Assembly: GCF_958979055.1 (NCBI RefSeq)
Contig: NC_084889.1
Span: forward strand, 4,914,761-4,978,760
Source of the DNA: Alnus glutinosa
Lineage: Eukaryota; Streptophyta; Magnoliopsida; Fagales; Betulaceae
Direction: 5' to 3'
Length of the DNA: 64,000 nucleotides
The notes below the pieces were generated by a model that was not told the origin of the DNA, did not search any database, and saw only the letters and a list, made by a program, of their open reading frames with translations. The position numbers and the translations under genes are program-made. Shown here piece by piece: positions 11,243 to 22,700 of the stretch (positions are counted from its first letter, which is position 1; every line of letters starts with the position of its first letter).

Positions 11243-11950
11243 AAGGAAAAACGCCATGACTGGAATAATGGTCTGAGTTTTCTCTGGGAGTAGTCAGATT
11301 GAAATTAGTTGGTAAAGCTTTTCCCGAATATGAAATCTAAATGAACACGATTAGATGGGAAATGATGTTGGGTGATAGTTTTTAAAAAAAATAGAGAGGA
11401 GAAGAGTTGAGTTTGGAATGGTTCTTAAACATCGTTTATCATTCAGCTTTCTTTTCCTTTTTTATTTATTTTTTTTTTCCTTGTATGGTTTGATTTGAAG
11501 GCTCAACCCGATCTTGTGTTTCTTTTTTGTTCTTGTACTTTGTGAGAATTTGACATTGGAAATCGCCATTAACTCATTTGTCAAAATTTGTTATTATAAG
11601 CTTTGTGACAATGTAGAGTTGTCTTTGCAAAACTGCATCCCTTAAGGCATCAAAAGCTGAAAGGAGGTGATATAAAAACACTAGATAAACACTTTTTATA
11701 CACCCACTCTTTCACATGAAGTGAAGTCCATGTGGTGTGGGTCCCACTCTATGTGAGACGGTGAGTGTATAAGGAGTGTATTGGGTGTTTTTTTTTTTTT
11801 TTCCCAAAGTTGAATGGTAAAGCCTCCCATCTAATCGTGTAGCTCGTGTTCATTTAGATTTTATATCCTGTAAATACTTCACTAACTCTATCAATTCGAC
11901 TGTTGTTGGAGAAAACTCTAACCATTATTCCAGCCATGTTGTTTTTCTTT
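11243..11950. mobile_element. Long-TIR (MULE-like or foldback) element
   Basis: Left arm 11243-11370 (CATGACTGGAATAATGGTC, AATCTAAATGAACACGA, TTAGATGGGA) matches the reverse complement of right arm 11812-11950 (CATGGCTGGAATAATGGTTA, AATCTAAATGAACACGAG, TTAGATGGGAGG). The arms are about 120-135 bp. The interior has no ORF and holds a second small hairpin. Long TIRs suggest a Mutator-like or foldback class; no target duplication was confirmed. Confidence 0.6.
11689..11779. mobile_element. Nested ~90-bp foldback element
   Basis: ACACTTTTTATACACCCACT with TTTCACAT on the left pairs with ATGTGAGACGGTGAGTGTAT and AAGGAGTGT on the right, inside the long-TIR element. Non-coding. Confidence 0.55.
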
Positions 11951-13061
11951 TTATTTTTGCAAGAAAATAAAATTTTCTAAATATAATAAAAACTAATGTA
12001 GTAAATGATAATCACGGTTAAGTTCAATTCAATCTTCGCCGAGAAAGGAGGGAGAGAGTGGGGTGCGCGGGTGTCAATATCCACGTATGATGTGATGTGA
12101 TGTGATGTGATATCATTTCTCATTATTTATAATTTGTCTTTTTGATAAATAAATAATAATAATAATAAAACAACTTTAATAATTTTGTTTTTCACAAAAT
12201 CTCAACTTCAAATGCATGCAGTTACGATGTACCATCTTTCAAAAGCACATAAACTTAACATAATTAATGGAAATTACAAAAACTCTGTCAATATCTCACC
12301 ATTGGTGATTAAGAACGTTAAAAGAAACTGAAATGGATGTGAAAATATCATATTACACTCTCAATATTTTAATGATAAGAAGGTTACGATACTTAATTTA
12401 GTAATAATTCTTACACAACTTTTGTACAATTTTATTTTAAAAACAACTATTTAATATTTAGGAAAATAAATCTAATGGTTGATCATAAAAACAAAAATAA
12501 TTAAAATTGTGTAAAAATTATGTAAAAATTTGCAAGAAACATTTATTTACTTAATTAGTTTGTTGCTCTCACGTGGGTACACATGCAAGGGTGGCACGGT
12601 GGCACATGAGTACCTCATCCAAAAGTAAGAATTTTACAAAAATTAAAACATAAAGTATATAGTAATTTAACCAAATAATAGATAATCATTCCGTGTGCTC
12701 TGACAACCATGTGATCTACAATTATCCCAAATATATCTATATCCATATATATTTACCAAAAAGGCCACAACATACATTTATATAAATTTAGTTGTTTTTA
12801 ACTTAAAGGTCATTTGCCACTTTTTTTAATGAGCCACTTGTCTCTTTATTATGCATTTTCCCTAATATATATTCTTTATTATATTTAAAATTTACTGAAA
12901 ATTTTTGTTTTTTGAAATTATGATCGGATGTTTTTAGTGAATTGAGACAAAATTAAAAAAAGTTTCATAAAACTAAAATAAAATTTCTATCCAGCTTCCT
13001 GCATCAAATTGTTGAATAAATCAAATGACTGTGACATGTGAAGTTAACTGCTATATACTAA
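11951..13061. other. Intergenic, AT-rich, no supported gene
   Basis: Contains a short TGATG repeat run (about 12089-12110) and an AATAAT microsatellite (about 12150-12168). No gene or element ends were found. Confidence 0.45.
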
Positions 13062-13274
13062 GAGCATTCTCCGATGGATTAACTATTTGTAACTTTAGGC
13101 TAAAATAACTAAACAAAAGGTTAAAAAAAACTCCATTGAATTATGTAAACAAAAGCTAGAATACATTTTTCTTAAATCTATAAACAGTGCAACTCTACAT
13201 CATATATCTATTTTTTTTAATTGTTTATCTCTACCTTCTGCGCTTTTTTTCTTCCTTTTCCCTCTACTTCTACG

Positions 13275-13587
13275 GATTCGTTTGGGTTTGCGATTTCTAA
13301 AAGTGCGATTTAAAATAACGATTTTAAAATGTGCGATTTGAAAAAAGTGATTTTTACAAACGCAGTTAAGCGTTTGGCAAAATCGTAGTTTGGCCTTTAA
13401 AATCGCGAATTTACCTTTAAAATTCTGCGTTTTCAAAAAAGCACCATCTTATCTGCGATTTGAAAAAGCAGATTTTCTGTGTTTTCAAATCGCAATTTTT
13501 AAAAACGCAGTTTCCAAACGATCAATGTTCTGCGATTTGGTTTAAAATCTCACTTATTGTCTACGAAATCGCAATCCCAAACGCACC
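13275..13587. mobile_element. MITE family B, copy 1, nested in family A copy 2
   Basis: TIRs: ATTCGTTTGGGTTTGCGATT on the left against TGCGTTTGGGATTGCGATTT from the reverse complement of the right end. The interior is built of repeated TGCGATTT and AAATCGC motifs. It is related to the copy at 56480-56793. Non-coding. Confidence 0.65.
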
Positions 13588-13689
13588 ATGCAGCAGCAAT
13601 TGATTTTTTATTTTTATTTTTTTTCTTTTTTGCAAGTGCAGTTGATTGGTTTAGGTCAACTAGTTTTGATTACATAGAAGTCCCATTTA

Positions 13690-13925
13690 ACGTGATATTA
13701 TGATAGGATCAACCCTTAATGACCGTTAGAAAAATGATCGTTTAAAAATTATTGCATTAGGAAAATGATAGATTTAACAAAACGACTGTTAAAATATATA
13801 ACTGTTAGAAAAATGGTCGTTTGAGAAAAAATGACCGTAAAAAAAATTGCGTTAGAAAAATGACCGTTTTAACAAAACGACTGTTGACAAATATGACCAT
13901 TTAAAAAAAAAAAAAAAGACTGTAA
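13690..13925. repeat. Degenerate tandem repeat of ATGACCGTTAGAAAA units
   Basis: Variants of (A)TGACCGTTAGAAAAATGATCG and AACAAAACGACTGTT recur about four to five times at irregular spacing within the family A element. Confidence 0.55.
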
Positions 13926-14164
13926 AAAAATACGATAATGAAAAAAGTAATAAAAAAAATAAAAAAATAATATAGAGTTAAGAATAAATAATCATTAAAA
14001 CTCATTAGCTAAACTATATAAAGTGAATTTTGGTTAACTATTTTAGATTGAGATATACATAAGCCATTGAAAGTGCTCTAATAAGAGGGTTGAATACTTA
14101 CATTAAAAAAAAAAAAAAAAAAAAAAAAAATATTGAAGAACATACCAAAAATTAAAAGTAATTA

Positions 14165-14230
14165 AGGTCCTAGCGGGAGGCCAGCCCAGACAGCAGGAAT
14201 AAAAGTCCAGAGTGCTAAACACTAGAGAAC
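14165..14230 (-). pseudogene. tRNA-Gln pseudogene
   Basis: On the minus strand it keeps TTAGCACTCTGGACTTT from the D-arm/anticodon-arm side and the acceptor end TAGGACC. The anticodon triplet is now TTT, the 3' anticodon-stem strand is mutated, the D-arm is shortened, and the T-loop GGTTCGACT has become GGCTGGCCT. It is shorter than the intact gene at 15216-15287, and flanks on both sides of the two copies are also related, so this is a decayed tandem duplicate. Confidence 0.75.
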
Positions 14231-14958
14231 ACGATGCTTGACAAGCATTTGTAAATGCAGTACATATATACTACGTATTCATGGTGGGACTTTACGAGCA
14301 ACGTGTAATTTTAGACGTGGGGATGAAGTTATAAAAAAAAAAAAAAAAAAAAAAGCGAGGATAAAAAGTTAATTTTGAAAGAATTATAAAAGTATTTTAA
14401 AAAACAATTTGGAAAACATTTTGAAGTGGGAGACAGGGTAGTTGCACCTCTAATGATGATCAGGGACCTCAATTAGTGGTACATTATCCAGAGTTAACAA
14501 CACAGGGGATAAGGCTAAAGATAAGGCTGGGCACGGGTGGTACGTTATGGATCAAGTCAAGTAGAGCTGAGGATGGTGTGAAGAGGGTCGGTTGAGATTT
14601 GTAGGTGCTTTAGGATTTAGGAAGGAAGAAGAAATTTTTAGAGAAGAAGAGAAAAAGGGCGTCAACTGTCAAGCGATTAGGGTTTTTTGAGAAAAAATTG
14701 TACTTGTAGGAATTTGAGTCGGGATGGGACGGGTCAAATTTAAAAAATTTTAAAATTTATTACTGCATTTCGAAATGGTTTGCTCAGAATTATAAAAACA
14801 TATAATACTGCTGATTTTTATTCGTACTAAATCTATACGTTTGAGCCGACTCAAATTGACTGTTGGGTTGGGCGGGTTTTGCCTTCCCCTACTATGGCGG
14901 ACCCTTTTCAAGATTTGGAAGCCTGCTTTGGACCCAAATATTTTAGAGCATATTCAAC

Positions 14959-14997
<39 letters not shown>

Positions 14998-15215
14998 CTG
15001 AGTCAAATTTTGCTCTTCTTCTTTCTTTTAAATTATGAAATTCCACTTCCCTTTAATTGTGCCCTTTCCTGATTTCATTATCCTTCTTTTTGTTGTTTCC
15101 TTCCTGGATCGAAGAAATCAAACGACTTTATGACGTGTGCGTAATAAATAAGAGGGTTGCATGAGCATACCGAAAATTGAAACTAATATTTACAAAAAAA
15201 AACACAAAACGATGA
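14231..15215. other. Intergenic, poly-A tracts, no supported gene
   Basis: Contains poly-A runs (about 14333-14354 and 14960-14991). The GGCTGGGCACGGGTGG motif at about 14526 and GGGACGGGTC at about 14725 resemble hAT subterminal motifs, but no matching ends or target duplication could be fixed. Confidence 0.35.
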
Positions 15216-15287
15216 AGGTCCTACCGGGAGTCGAACCCAGGTCGCTGGATTCAAAGTCCAGAGTGCTAACCACTACACCATAGAACC
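15216..15287 (-). tRNA. tRNA-Gln (anticodon UUG), 72 nt
   Basis: The minus strand folds as a complete cloverleaf. Acceptor stem GGTTCTA pairs with TAGGACC (one G-T pair); A-box-like D-arm TGGTGTAGTGGTTAGCA; anticodon stem CTGGA/TCCAG around the loop CTTTGAA (anticodon TTG); B box GGTTCGACTCC; discriminator T. There is no intron and no encoded CCA, as expected for a nuclear gene. It decodes CAA. A dead duplicate lies about 1.05 kb to the left. Confidence 0.95.
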
Positions 15288-16545
15288 CTATTCCTGATTA
15301 GAGCTTCTAAATTAATTTATTATCTAGCATATATTTATCGGTGGGACTTATGCCCAACGTGTAATTTACATTTTAGTTTTCAATTATTTTTGCGAATCTT
15401 GACGTGTTATATTATTATTATTATTATTATGATAATTACTCGTACTACTTTTGGTCCTGAGGTTGCCCAAATATTTTATTTATTTAATTTAATTTTTTTT
15501 TCCTTAGAGTTGCAACGTACGTACAGTTGGCAATTAATTAAGTGATAGAGTTCTCATACGGACGGCACCATATAATTAATGCAGTAAGCGGAAAAGCAGT
15601 TCCCGCGGATCAGGAAGTCTAAATCGATCTAGGCACCTACAAATTCCAGTAATTAATTAAGAAAAAACTACAATTTACCTCCGTGATATTTACACCAATT
15701 TGTAATTCTAGTATTAATATTTTGATTACATCAATTGCACTCAAGAAAGTTACAGAAATTTGCAATTGCCCTTCCGTCCAATTGTGCCGACCAAATAGAC
15801 GGAAGTGACCCTACGTGCCGCGCACATGCCTTTTTTGGATAAAGGTGGACAAAAATGCCCTCATTTAAACGGTACCGTTTTGTTCAAAAAAATTCATCAA
15901 AACACTTTAGGCCTCCCCAAACCGTAAGATATGAACATGGAACACGTGTCCCTCCTCATAGCCATCCTCCTCTCTTCGTCTATTTTACGTTTAGAAATAG
16001 TTTTATGCTTTCGTGTCATTCGGCCGGAGAAGCTTGAGCTTTTTCAATGGCGTCCCGTTCTCTCTAACAGGTTCATCATCTCCTCCGAGTTGTCTAGCTC
16101 AGCGGCGACGTGGAGGAGTGACTGGACTTCAACGGGTTAGAAATCGACTAGGATAGGTCTTTGCCGCTTTTCGACCATCCCCTCGAACATGAAGCTCGTC
16201 GTCGTCGGGAAGCTCATTGGATGTCCTTGTTATTAGGGAATATAATAATATACGCATATACTGGTCCTTTATGAAAATCTATGTCTATGTTTATAATTAA
16301 ACATTCATATAATAGTCGAAGGTATGGAAGACAGGAACTGTCAGGTTTCACTTCGAAATTTCAGCATTGCATGTAAGACAAGCTATGTGTGTCGATGCTG
16401 CTATTCCTTAGCTAGAGAATAATGTGATGTCCGGTCCCTACTATGACTCTTTCCCTTAGCTTCAGGTCCTTCTTAAAACTGGACAGAGATGCTTTTGATG
16501 CCGCCAATCCTGGAGACTGATTATGCAAAGAAAACACATGGAAAT
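15288..16545. other. Intergenic, repeat-like, no supported gene
   Basis: 15340-15380 (GGTGGGACTT..GCCCAACGTGTAATTT) is the duplicated flank shared with 14285-14315. A TTA microsatellite is at about 15411-15430. 15660-15850 looks like an old dispersed repeat (CTACAATTTACCTCCGTGA, TTGCAATTGCCCTTCCGTCC). 15855-16240 has short overlapping open frames without recognisable motifs. Confidence 0.4.
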
Positions 16546-16671
16546 TGAACCGCTTGATGAGCTACAAGTCAATGAAGAAGAATAGGGTAGAGATGGAGAG
16601 GGCCTTTGGCGCTTGGTATGCTTGCCTTTAACGATCTCGGCATGATCCTTAGACTTCACGAAATCTTCTTG
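16546..16671 (-). pseudogene. ZAT5-like C2H2 zinc-finger gene fragment
   Basis: The minus strand encodes EDFVKSKDHAEIVKGKHTKR then QRPSPS and a Ser-rich run. This matches the N-terminal nuclear-localisation region of ZAT5-type EAR zinc-finger repressors, which usually read KGKRTKRQR followed by Ser/Thr-rich sequence. The expected EDMA..LI..LA block and intact QALGGH fingers do not follow; a weak, frame-broken CAGGATTGGCGGCATC at about 16500-16515 may be a remnant of QALGGH. A poly-A tract lies upstream. Identification rests on about 20 residues. Confidence 0.4.
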
Positions 16672-16723
16672 GCCAAGTCTCCTTGGTACAAGTCTGCAAT
16701 GTAAACAGACAAATTTATATTCG

Positions 16724-16754
<31 letters not shown>

Positions 16755-17244
16755 TCTGTTCTCCCCTATTGTACACAACATAAATAGAGGAGGAGAGAAA
16801 AAAAGGATAATGCATGTGCAAAGTGCACTAACAAAATGATTTATCATCTATATCTAAAGCAAGCCTCCAGTCCAAGAGAAATTGAGAATAAACTTGGTAG
16901 GGATGGACTTCGACGAAGGCAACGCATAGAGGGTCCCGCTGAGCCAGAAGCCCGAATGGTTGGTCCGTGAAGGTTGTGATTCAATGGTCGTCAACTTCAG
17001 CATCCAACAGGAAACAAAACTGATTGAAAAATGCACTATTACAGATTATATGAAAAGATTGCTCCTCCAAATAAAAAGGGTGTAAATGGCATGAAGGTAC
17101 GAATTCAGTTAATGGCTTTGTAAATTACACCATTAAAACATCTTGATATATATCCAAATATTTAGATCGTATTGAAGTGTTGACATTACCGGAAGAGAAG
17201 TTAATAATATATTAATTAGCTTCAATCATAAGCAGTAAATGTTT
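16672..17244. other. Intergenic, no supported gene
   Basis: A ~28-bp poly-A tract at 16723-16751 and AT-rich sequence. The short minus-strand open frame at 16854-17036 has no recognisable motif. Confidence 0.4.
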
Positions 17245-17642
17245 TAAGAATCGGATCAGAATCTCTTACAATTTTTTTATTTTTGTTTTAAATTTGAGAC
17301 TCTCAAATTATGTAAATTTAGGCCGTTTTATATTTCGAACGTCATGAAAAATGCTACATATTGAAAATGTGACATATTAATAATGAAAATTAAATATATT
17401 TTTATTAGATTCTTATAATTTATATCGTATAAAAATTTTGAGCAAAAAACTATGGTTTTGTTTAATAAAGAAAAAACATTTCTTCAAAAGTGAAGAAAAA
17501 GTTTTTTGAAATGGTTTTTTTTTTTTCCTTGATAAAATGTCATATCTTTAATATGTAACATTTTCCATGCTAAAAAAGGGTCTGAATCCTTTAAAATTTG
17601 ATAATCTCAAATTAAATTTTAGAGAAATTATAAGAATCATAG
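17245..17642. mobile_element. MITE family C, copy 1
   Basis: Terminal inverted repeats around GATCAGAATCTCTTACAATT and AAATTTGAGA.TCTCAAATT, and an interior with TATCGTATAAAAATTTTGAG, TCAAAAGTGAAGAAAA and ATGTCATATCTTTAATATG. All of these recur in the same order at 32276-32736. Non-coding; ends approximate. Confidence 0.65.
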
Positions 17643-18151
17643 CATATTTAATATTGCATGCTTATATATCGCCGTGGTACACACATGCATATATATAACC
17701 TTCGGCAAGATAATGGCAGTCCTATGGCCATGTCGTGGGGATCTCATAATCACATCATGACACTTATATATTAGTTGGCAAGTCATAATTAATAATAATA
17801 TATTTATATTTTTTAATGTATCTACACTTGTACATTAATTTTACACAGATTTTAATTAATTTGTTCTTATCTTCTTTATCATATCGTTGTAAGCAAAGTG
17901 ACCAAATCAAGATCTATCTACTACGTATTTAAGGGAGGAAAATTTCCGATAGTTTGGGTACGGTGATCGAATCGGGAAAATCAAACTATGCCCTATATAG
18001 ATATCCATAGCAATTCATACTAAGGCCGGGAAAGAATAAATAAACAAACTGAAATGTAATCCAATGATATATAGTGGAATCAATCTTAAAATAATAAAAA
18101 AAATAATAATAATAAAAAAAAGACAAAGAAGAAGAAGAAGAAGGAGAATTT

Positions 18152-18611
18152 CACTTATAATTTCTGATCTTTTATCACTTTTGCAATTAAGGTATCCATA
18201 TTTAAAAAGTGTCAATTGAGGGTAACCATAGTTCAATTTTTTTCAATTTCAATTATTCGTTAGAATTTTTCATCAAATTAACTCTCAAAATACCTCTTTC
18301 TTTTTTCTTTTTTTTTTTTTCTTTTTTTTTATTATTTTTTTATAAGGAGAAAAATTGCAAGGATTTAGGTGTTTGTCAGAATTTAATGAAATTTGTAAAA
18401 ATACCCATGCCTAAATCTTTGAATATTTTTTTTTTTATAAATTTTCTTTTAAAAAAAACATAGGGGTATTTTTTTTTATAGAATTTAACGGAAAATTTCA
18501 ATTGAGGGTTAAAATTGAAAATAATTGAAAGATTAATACTCTACATTGACACTTTTTAAAGATGGATACCCTAATTACAAAAGTGATGAAAGATCAAAAG
18601 TTATAAATAAA
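18152..18611. mobile_element. MITE family D directly upstream of the NAC fragment
   Basis: The left end (ACTTATAATTTCTGATCTTT, ATCACTTTTGCAATTAAGGT) and the reverse complement of the right end (TTATAACTTTTGATCTTTCA, TCACTTTTGTAATTAGGGT) form TIRs of about 70 bp. Both continue with ATCCAT.TTTAAAAAGTGTCAAT. It is about 460 bp, non-coding, and ends ~150 bp before the NAC exon. Confidence 0.7.
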
Positions 18612-18758
18612 GATTTTTTTTAAAAAAAAAAAATAAAAAATAAAAAATAAAAATGAAAGGGCAGGCGTTTTAGTAGTAGCTAAACGTAAACACTCATATG
18701 TTTCCTACTTTCCTTGCTCCAATATTTCCCCTTTTTGTCTAAATTTTGTTTTCTGCAG

Positions 18759-19227
18759 TTGGATGAGTGGGTGCTGTGTAAGATTTATGAAAAATCAAGG
18801 AAAAAGAAGGATAATAATGGAGAGAATATAGAGGCCCAAAAAACTGATGACAGAGTGCCAGTTGATCAATGTGAAGGTAATTCAACCTTCAATATTGAAC
18901 CTGAACCTGAACCGAATTCATTGGAGGCGTATGTAAATTATTCTGAGGCTACGACACCTACATGGCTACATTAACAGGGAAAGATTCACTCACCTTCTAT
19001 GATGACTATAAATTAAATATCATCAGGGAATGGTCATGAATGAATATTTCACCAATATTCACGCTGTTTCTAACGATGAATTCATGAAAGTGGAAAATAT
19101 GACTTTCAAGGAGGCTAGGGAAAGGATTGACAAGCAGTACTTTGAAGCTTTGATTAATCTTCAAGCAGCAAAGCAATCATCTTCTTCTCAACTGCCTACT
19201 GATCATGTTAGGATCGATCGAGGATAA
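18759..19227 (+). pseudogene. Orphan 3' exon of a NAC transcription factor
   Basis: After an acceptor TTTTCTGCAG (18749-18758) the frame reads LDEWVLCKIYEKSRKKKD, which is NAC subdomain E, the last DNA-binding segment of the ~150-residue NAC domain. A diverged acidic region (EPEPEPNSLEAYVNYSE) follows and a stop lies at 18972-18974. A second open stretch in another frame (19030-19227, ending LINLQAAKQSSSSQLPTDH) may be the shifted C-terminus. Subdomains A-D, usually in the two preceding exons, were not seen upstream, where MITEs lie instead. This is a truncated relic; without the core domain it should not bind DNA. Confidence 0.65.
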
Positions 19228-19488
19228 TTAATCAACCGCTTCAAGCACCTGAAAAGCTGGATGATGTGTTTGGTACACTAGAAGACATATTTTTGCAACG
19301 ATGAAGTTCGATATATCATATATATGCATGATGGCATATATGATGCCTGCGCGCAGTTCAAGCCAACCATGCACAGGAAGTTCTTCAACCCTACTTCAAT
19401 TCCACGTAGATATTTTTATATTGTTTTGTTATGACTTAAGAATTTTTTTTTTTTTTAACTGTCTTTGGGATTACGATCTTTTGTTGCT

Positions 19489-19525
<37 letters not shown>

Positions 19526-19765
19526 CCTTGTTCTCTATTGCTGTTATATATATATATATATTAATGGCATTGCCGGCTGGATGCATTTTAAAGTTTAAGT
19601 GAGACATTATATTTTAAACATATATGTATATACTAAATATTTTAATATTAATATTAATATTATAATTTTATTTAAAAATTATTTTTCTCTTTTTAAGAGA
19701 TGCAAAATTGTTGTCCATTTAAATTCTGATTGGAATTTTGGCTGTTCAATGCTCATCATAAGGCC
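19228..19765. other. Intergenic, simple sequence
   Basis: Poly-T runs (about 19444-19456 and 19491-19519), a TA run near 19545-19560 and ATATTA repeats near 19643-19660. No gene seen; part may be 3' UTR of the NAC relic. Confidence 0.4.
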
Positions 19766-19773
19766 CAAAAAAT

Positions 19774-22700
19774 TAGGATTGGTAATTTTTGACATGACCT
19801 TCAAACTCGGTACAAACACGACACAGGAAAATAGGGTTTGGGTTTAACATAATCGGGTTCGGGTCACAATCGGGTCAACCCGATTATAACCCGGTTATTA
19901 AAAAAAAAAAAAACTAGAACTAGAATCACTTAATCAGTAGAATAAAAAATCTAGAAATGGTGTCAATTGAATTCACTCGAAACTCGAAAGAAAGAAACCA
20001 GAAGGAAAGGAACCCTAGCCCGTTAGCCGCACCGGCCCGCACGCCCGTCGCCCGCACTTTCGAGTGAAACCAGAAGGAAAGCTGGAAAGGAACCAGAAGG
20101 AAGACGAAATTGAAGAGTATTGAAGTTCAACTGGCATCTCTATAGATTTCAGGTGCTAGGGAGTTTGTTGAATCTCTTTCGTGGTTAATTTGTCAAGGAA
20201 TCTGACTAGTAATCGTGTGCATCTTGCCCCCATATGTAGCTTCAGTCTTCAGGGGAAAAAAGTTAATTTTCCCTGCAAAATTTGCCTTGAATATTTTTTA
20301 TAACTTTTCTTGAATGTTGCATAAGGGTGAGAATCTGCTAAGCAGATCGTCTTTTACGCTTTTAGTACTGCATTATGTTCCAACCATAAAGACAGTTCAG
20401 TTTGTATCTCTCTCAAGTGTTTGTATTTGGGTATTTGGGTTTGACATTTGATTTTGATGATTGGTTTTTGCCACTTCCTTCTTGCTTCTTATCATTTTGA
20501 GAGAGCTCGGCAAATTTTACCGAAAAATGGCATATGATGAGCTCGTTAGGAATGCTCTTATACTTCGATGGCCCGTTTAGTTGTCCTATGAAATTCGAGT
20601 TGGTTAAATGCATGATGAATAGTGATTGCTCAAAAAAAGAAAAGAAAAGAAAAGAAAGATAGTGTTAATTGTGTAAATCCAGTCTTAATTGTTAATTTGT
20701 TACATTGTGCCGTGACCACGATGAATAGGATAACATTGTGATTTAAAGCTTAATGAAATTATTTTAAATTTCACAGAAAATATTTTATTAATTTGTTTAT
20801 GCTTTTTTCTTATTGGGGCCAATACAACATTTAATCATTATTCCATCTAACTGTAGTTCTGATTATGGGTAAATAACTCAGCACATTTGAGCAAGATTGA
20901 ATCCGTGATTTACCCTCCATTGCTTATGAGCAGATCAGGAAGTTCTAGGACCATTTGCAGTCATATTGTTAAACATCCTGGATGAGTACAATTTGGTTAG
21001 GATTGGGATGGTTCTGCCTCAAGGCCCTTGAGGCCTCGACCAAGAACTAGAACAAGGAGATTAATTAGATGGTTGATTGATCTCTTACGTGTTAAATCAT
21101 CAATCATTTCAAAAGTTTAAGTTGATAAGAATAGATTTATTTCATTATTTAATTAATATTCTTAAACCATGCTAGAGCCGGAAGAAATGAAAATGTGATT
21201 GGGGATGTATGAAAACTTGTGATCATGAAGCTCTAGTCTTGTTATTTTCCTTCTTTTGTTTATTATTCTTGGTTGGATATTGCTTTGTCATCTAGCTAAT
21301 ATTTCGTATCTCATAGAATTTGTTGCTGCTATAATAGAGCTAATTGCTAATACTCTTTTATAATCTATGTAGCTTTTATAGACAAACAAACTAGCATACA
21401 CAGCTCATCTATTGTGTCCAATCATAAATCAAGATCAAGAGCAGCTTGAGCAGGTAAGATTATTAGCCTTTTAAGTTTCAAGTTGTCTCCGTGAGCTAGA
21501 TTTTATATACTATCTAATTTGGATTGAAGAACTAATTTACTAATAATGATATGTGCAGATGAGTAATGAAGTACTTTGTGATGATATTGATAGAGACTTT
21601 GAGGATGATGTGGTTGAATTGACTACAATAGAAGAAGAAGATGACTCTGTTTGTGTGGAGAAAGAGAAAAAAGGCCACAAGTGTAGGAGGACTTCAACCG
21701 TTTGGGAACATTTTGATGTCATTCGTGGTAAGGAGGGTGAGAAGTTAAAGGCAAAATGCAAGTTGTGTGGTACTGTATACTTGGCTCCAAGTACTTATGG
21801 AACTAGAAATTTGAAGCGTTACATAGACAACACTCGTGATGTTGGGCAGATACTCTTATCTAGAAGTCAGGGATCTCTGTCTGTAAGTACCTCTAAATTT
21901 TGTCCCAAAAAATTTAGAGAACTGTTGGTTGTTTTGGTCATTAAACATGATTTGCCTTTTCGATTTGTTGAGTACGAGGGCATGAGAGAGATGATAAAAT
22001 ACTTGCATCCTGATGCACCTCTTATCTCTAGGAATACCCTTAAGGCTGATTTAAAAAATTTGCATATAAGGGAGAAGCAAAAGGTTAAATTTATGTTGAA
22101 TGGTTGTCCTGATAGGATTTGTTTAACATCTGATTTGTTGACTTCTTTGACTATAATGATGGATATATGTGTCTCACAGCACATTTTATTGACAAGAATT
22201 GGGTCTTAACTAAAAGGGTGTTAAACTTTTCATTCATGCCCCCACCACATAATGGTATATCTTTGTGTGAAAAGACGTATAATATGCTAGAAGAGTGAGG
22301 GATTGAGACCAAGGTTTTTAGTATAACATTGGATAATACTTCTTCCAATGATGTTTGTGTTGGTTTATTAAGAAATCAATTGAACATAAAGAAAACTATT
22401 CTTTGTGAATGCAAGTTTTTTCACATTCGTTGTTGTGCACACATTCTTAATTTGATAGTTCAAGATGGTTTGAAAGAGATTGATAGTGCTCTCCAAAAGA
22501 TCCATGACAGTGTGAAGTATGTTAAAGGATCACAAATGAGAAAACAAAATTTCCTTCATGCTGTGAATAAAATGTCATTGGATAGTAGAAATGGGCTAAA
22601 ACAAGATGTGCCAACCATATGGAATTCTACATATCTTATGCTTGAGACTGCTATTCATTATCGGAGTGCTTTTAGTTATTTAAAGATGATTGATTCAAAC

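Larger units (their letters stand above)
13062..14078. mobile_element. Tourist-like MITE family A, copy 2, with nested element
   Basis: The left end GAGCATTCTCCGATGGATTA and the reverse complement of the right end, GAGCACTTTCAATGGCTTAT, form imperfect TIRs, and the flanks are TAA (13059-13061) and TAA (14079-14081), the TSD type of PIF/Harbinger-derived MITEs. The interior carries the family A TTAGGCTAAAATA/TAGTTAAC motifs. It hosts a second MITE (13275-13587) and a degenerate tandem repeat, which accounts for its ~1-kb length against ~540 bp for copy 1. Confidence 0.65.

Noticed and set aside
14520..14900. hAT element suggested by GGCTGGGCACGGG and later GGGCGGGTTTTGCC
   Set aside because: No matching terminal inverted repeats or 8-bp target duplication could be paired.
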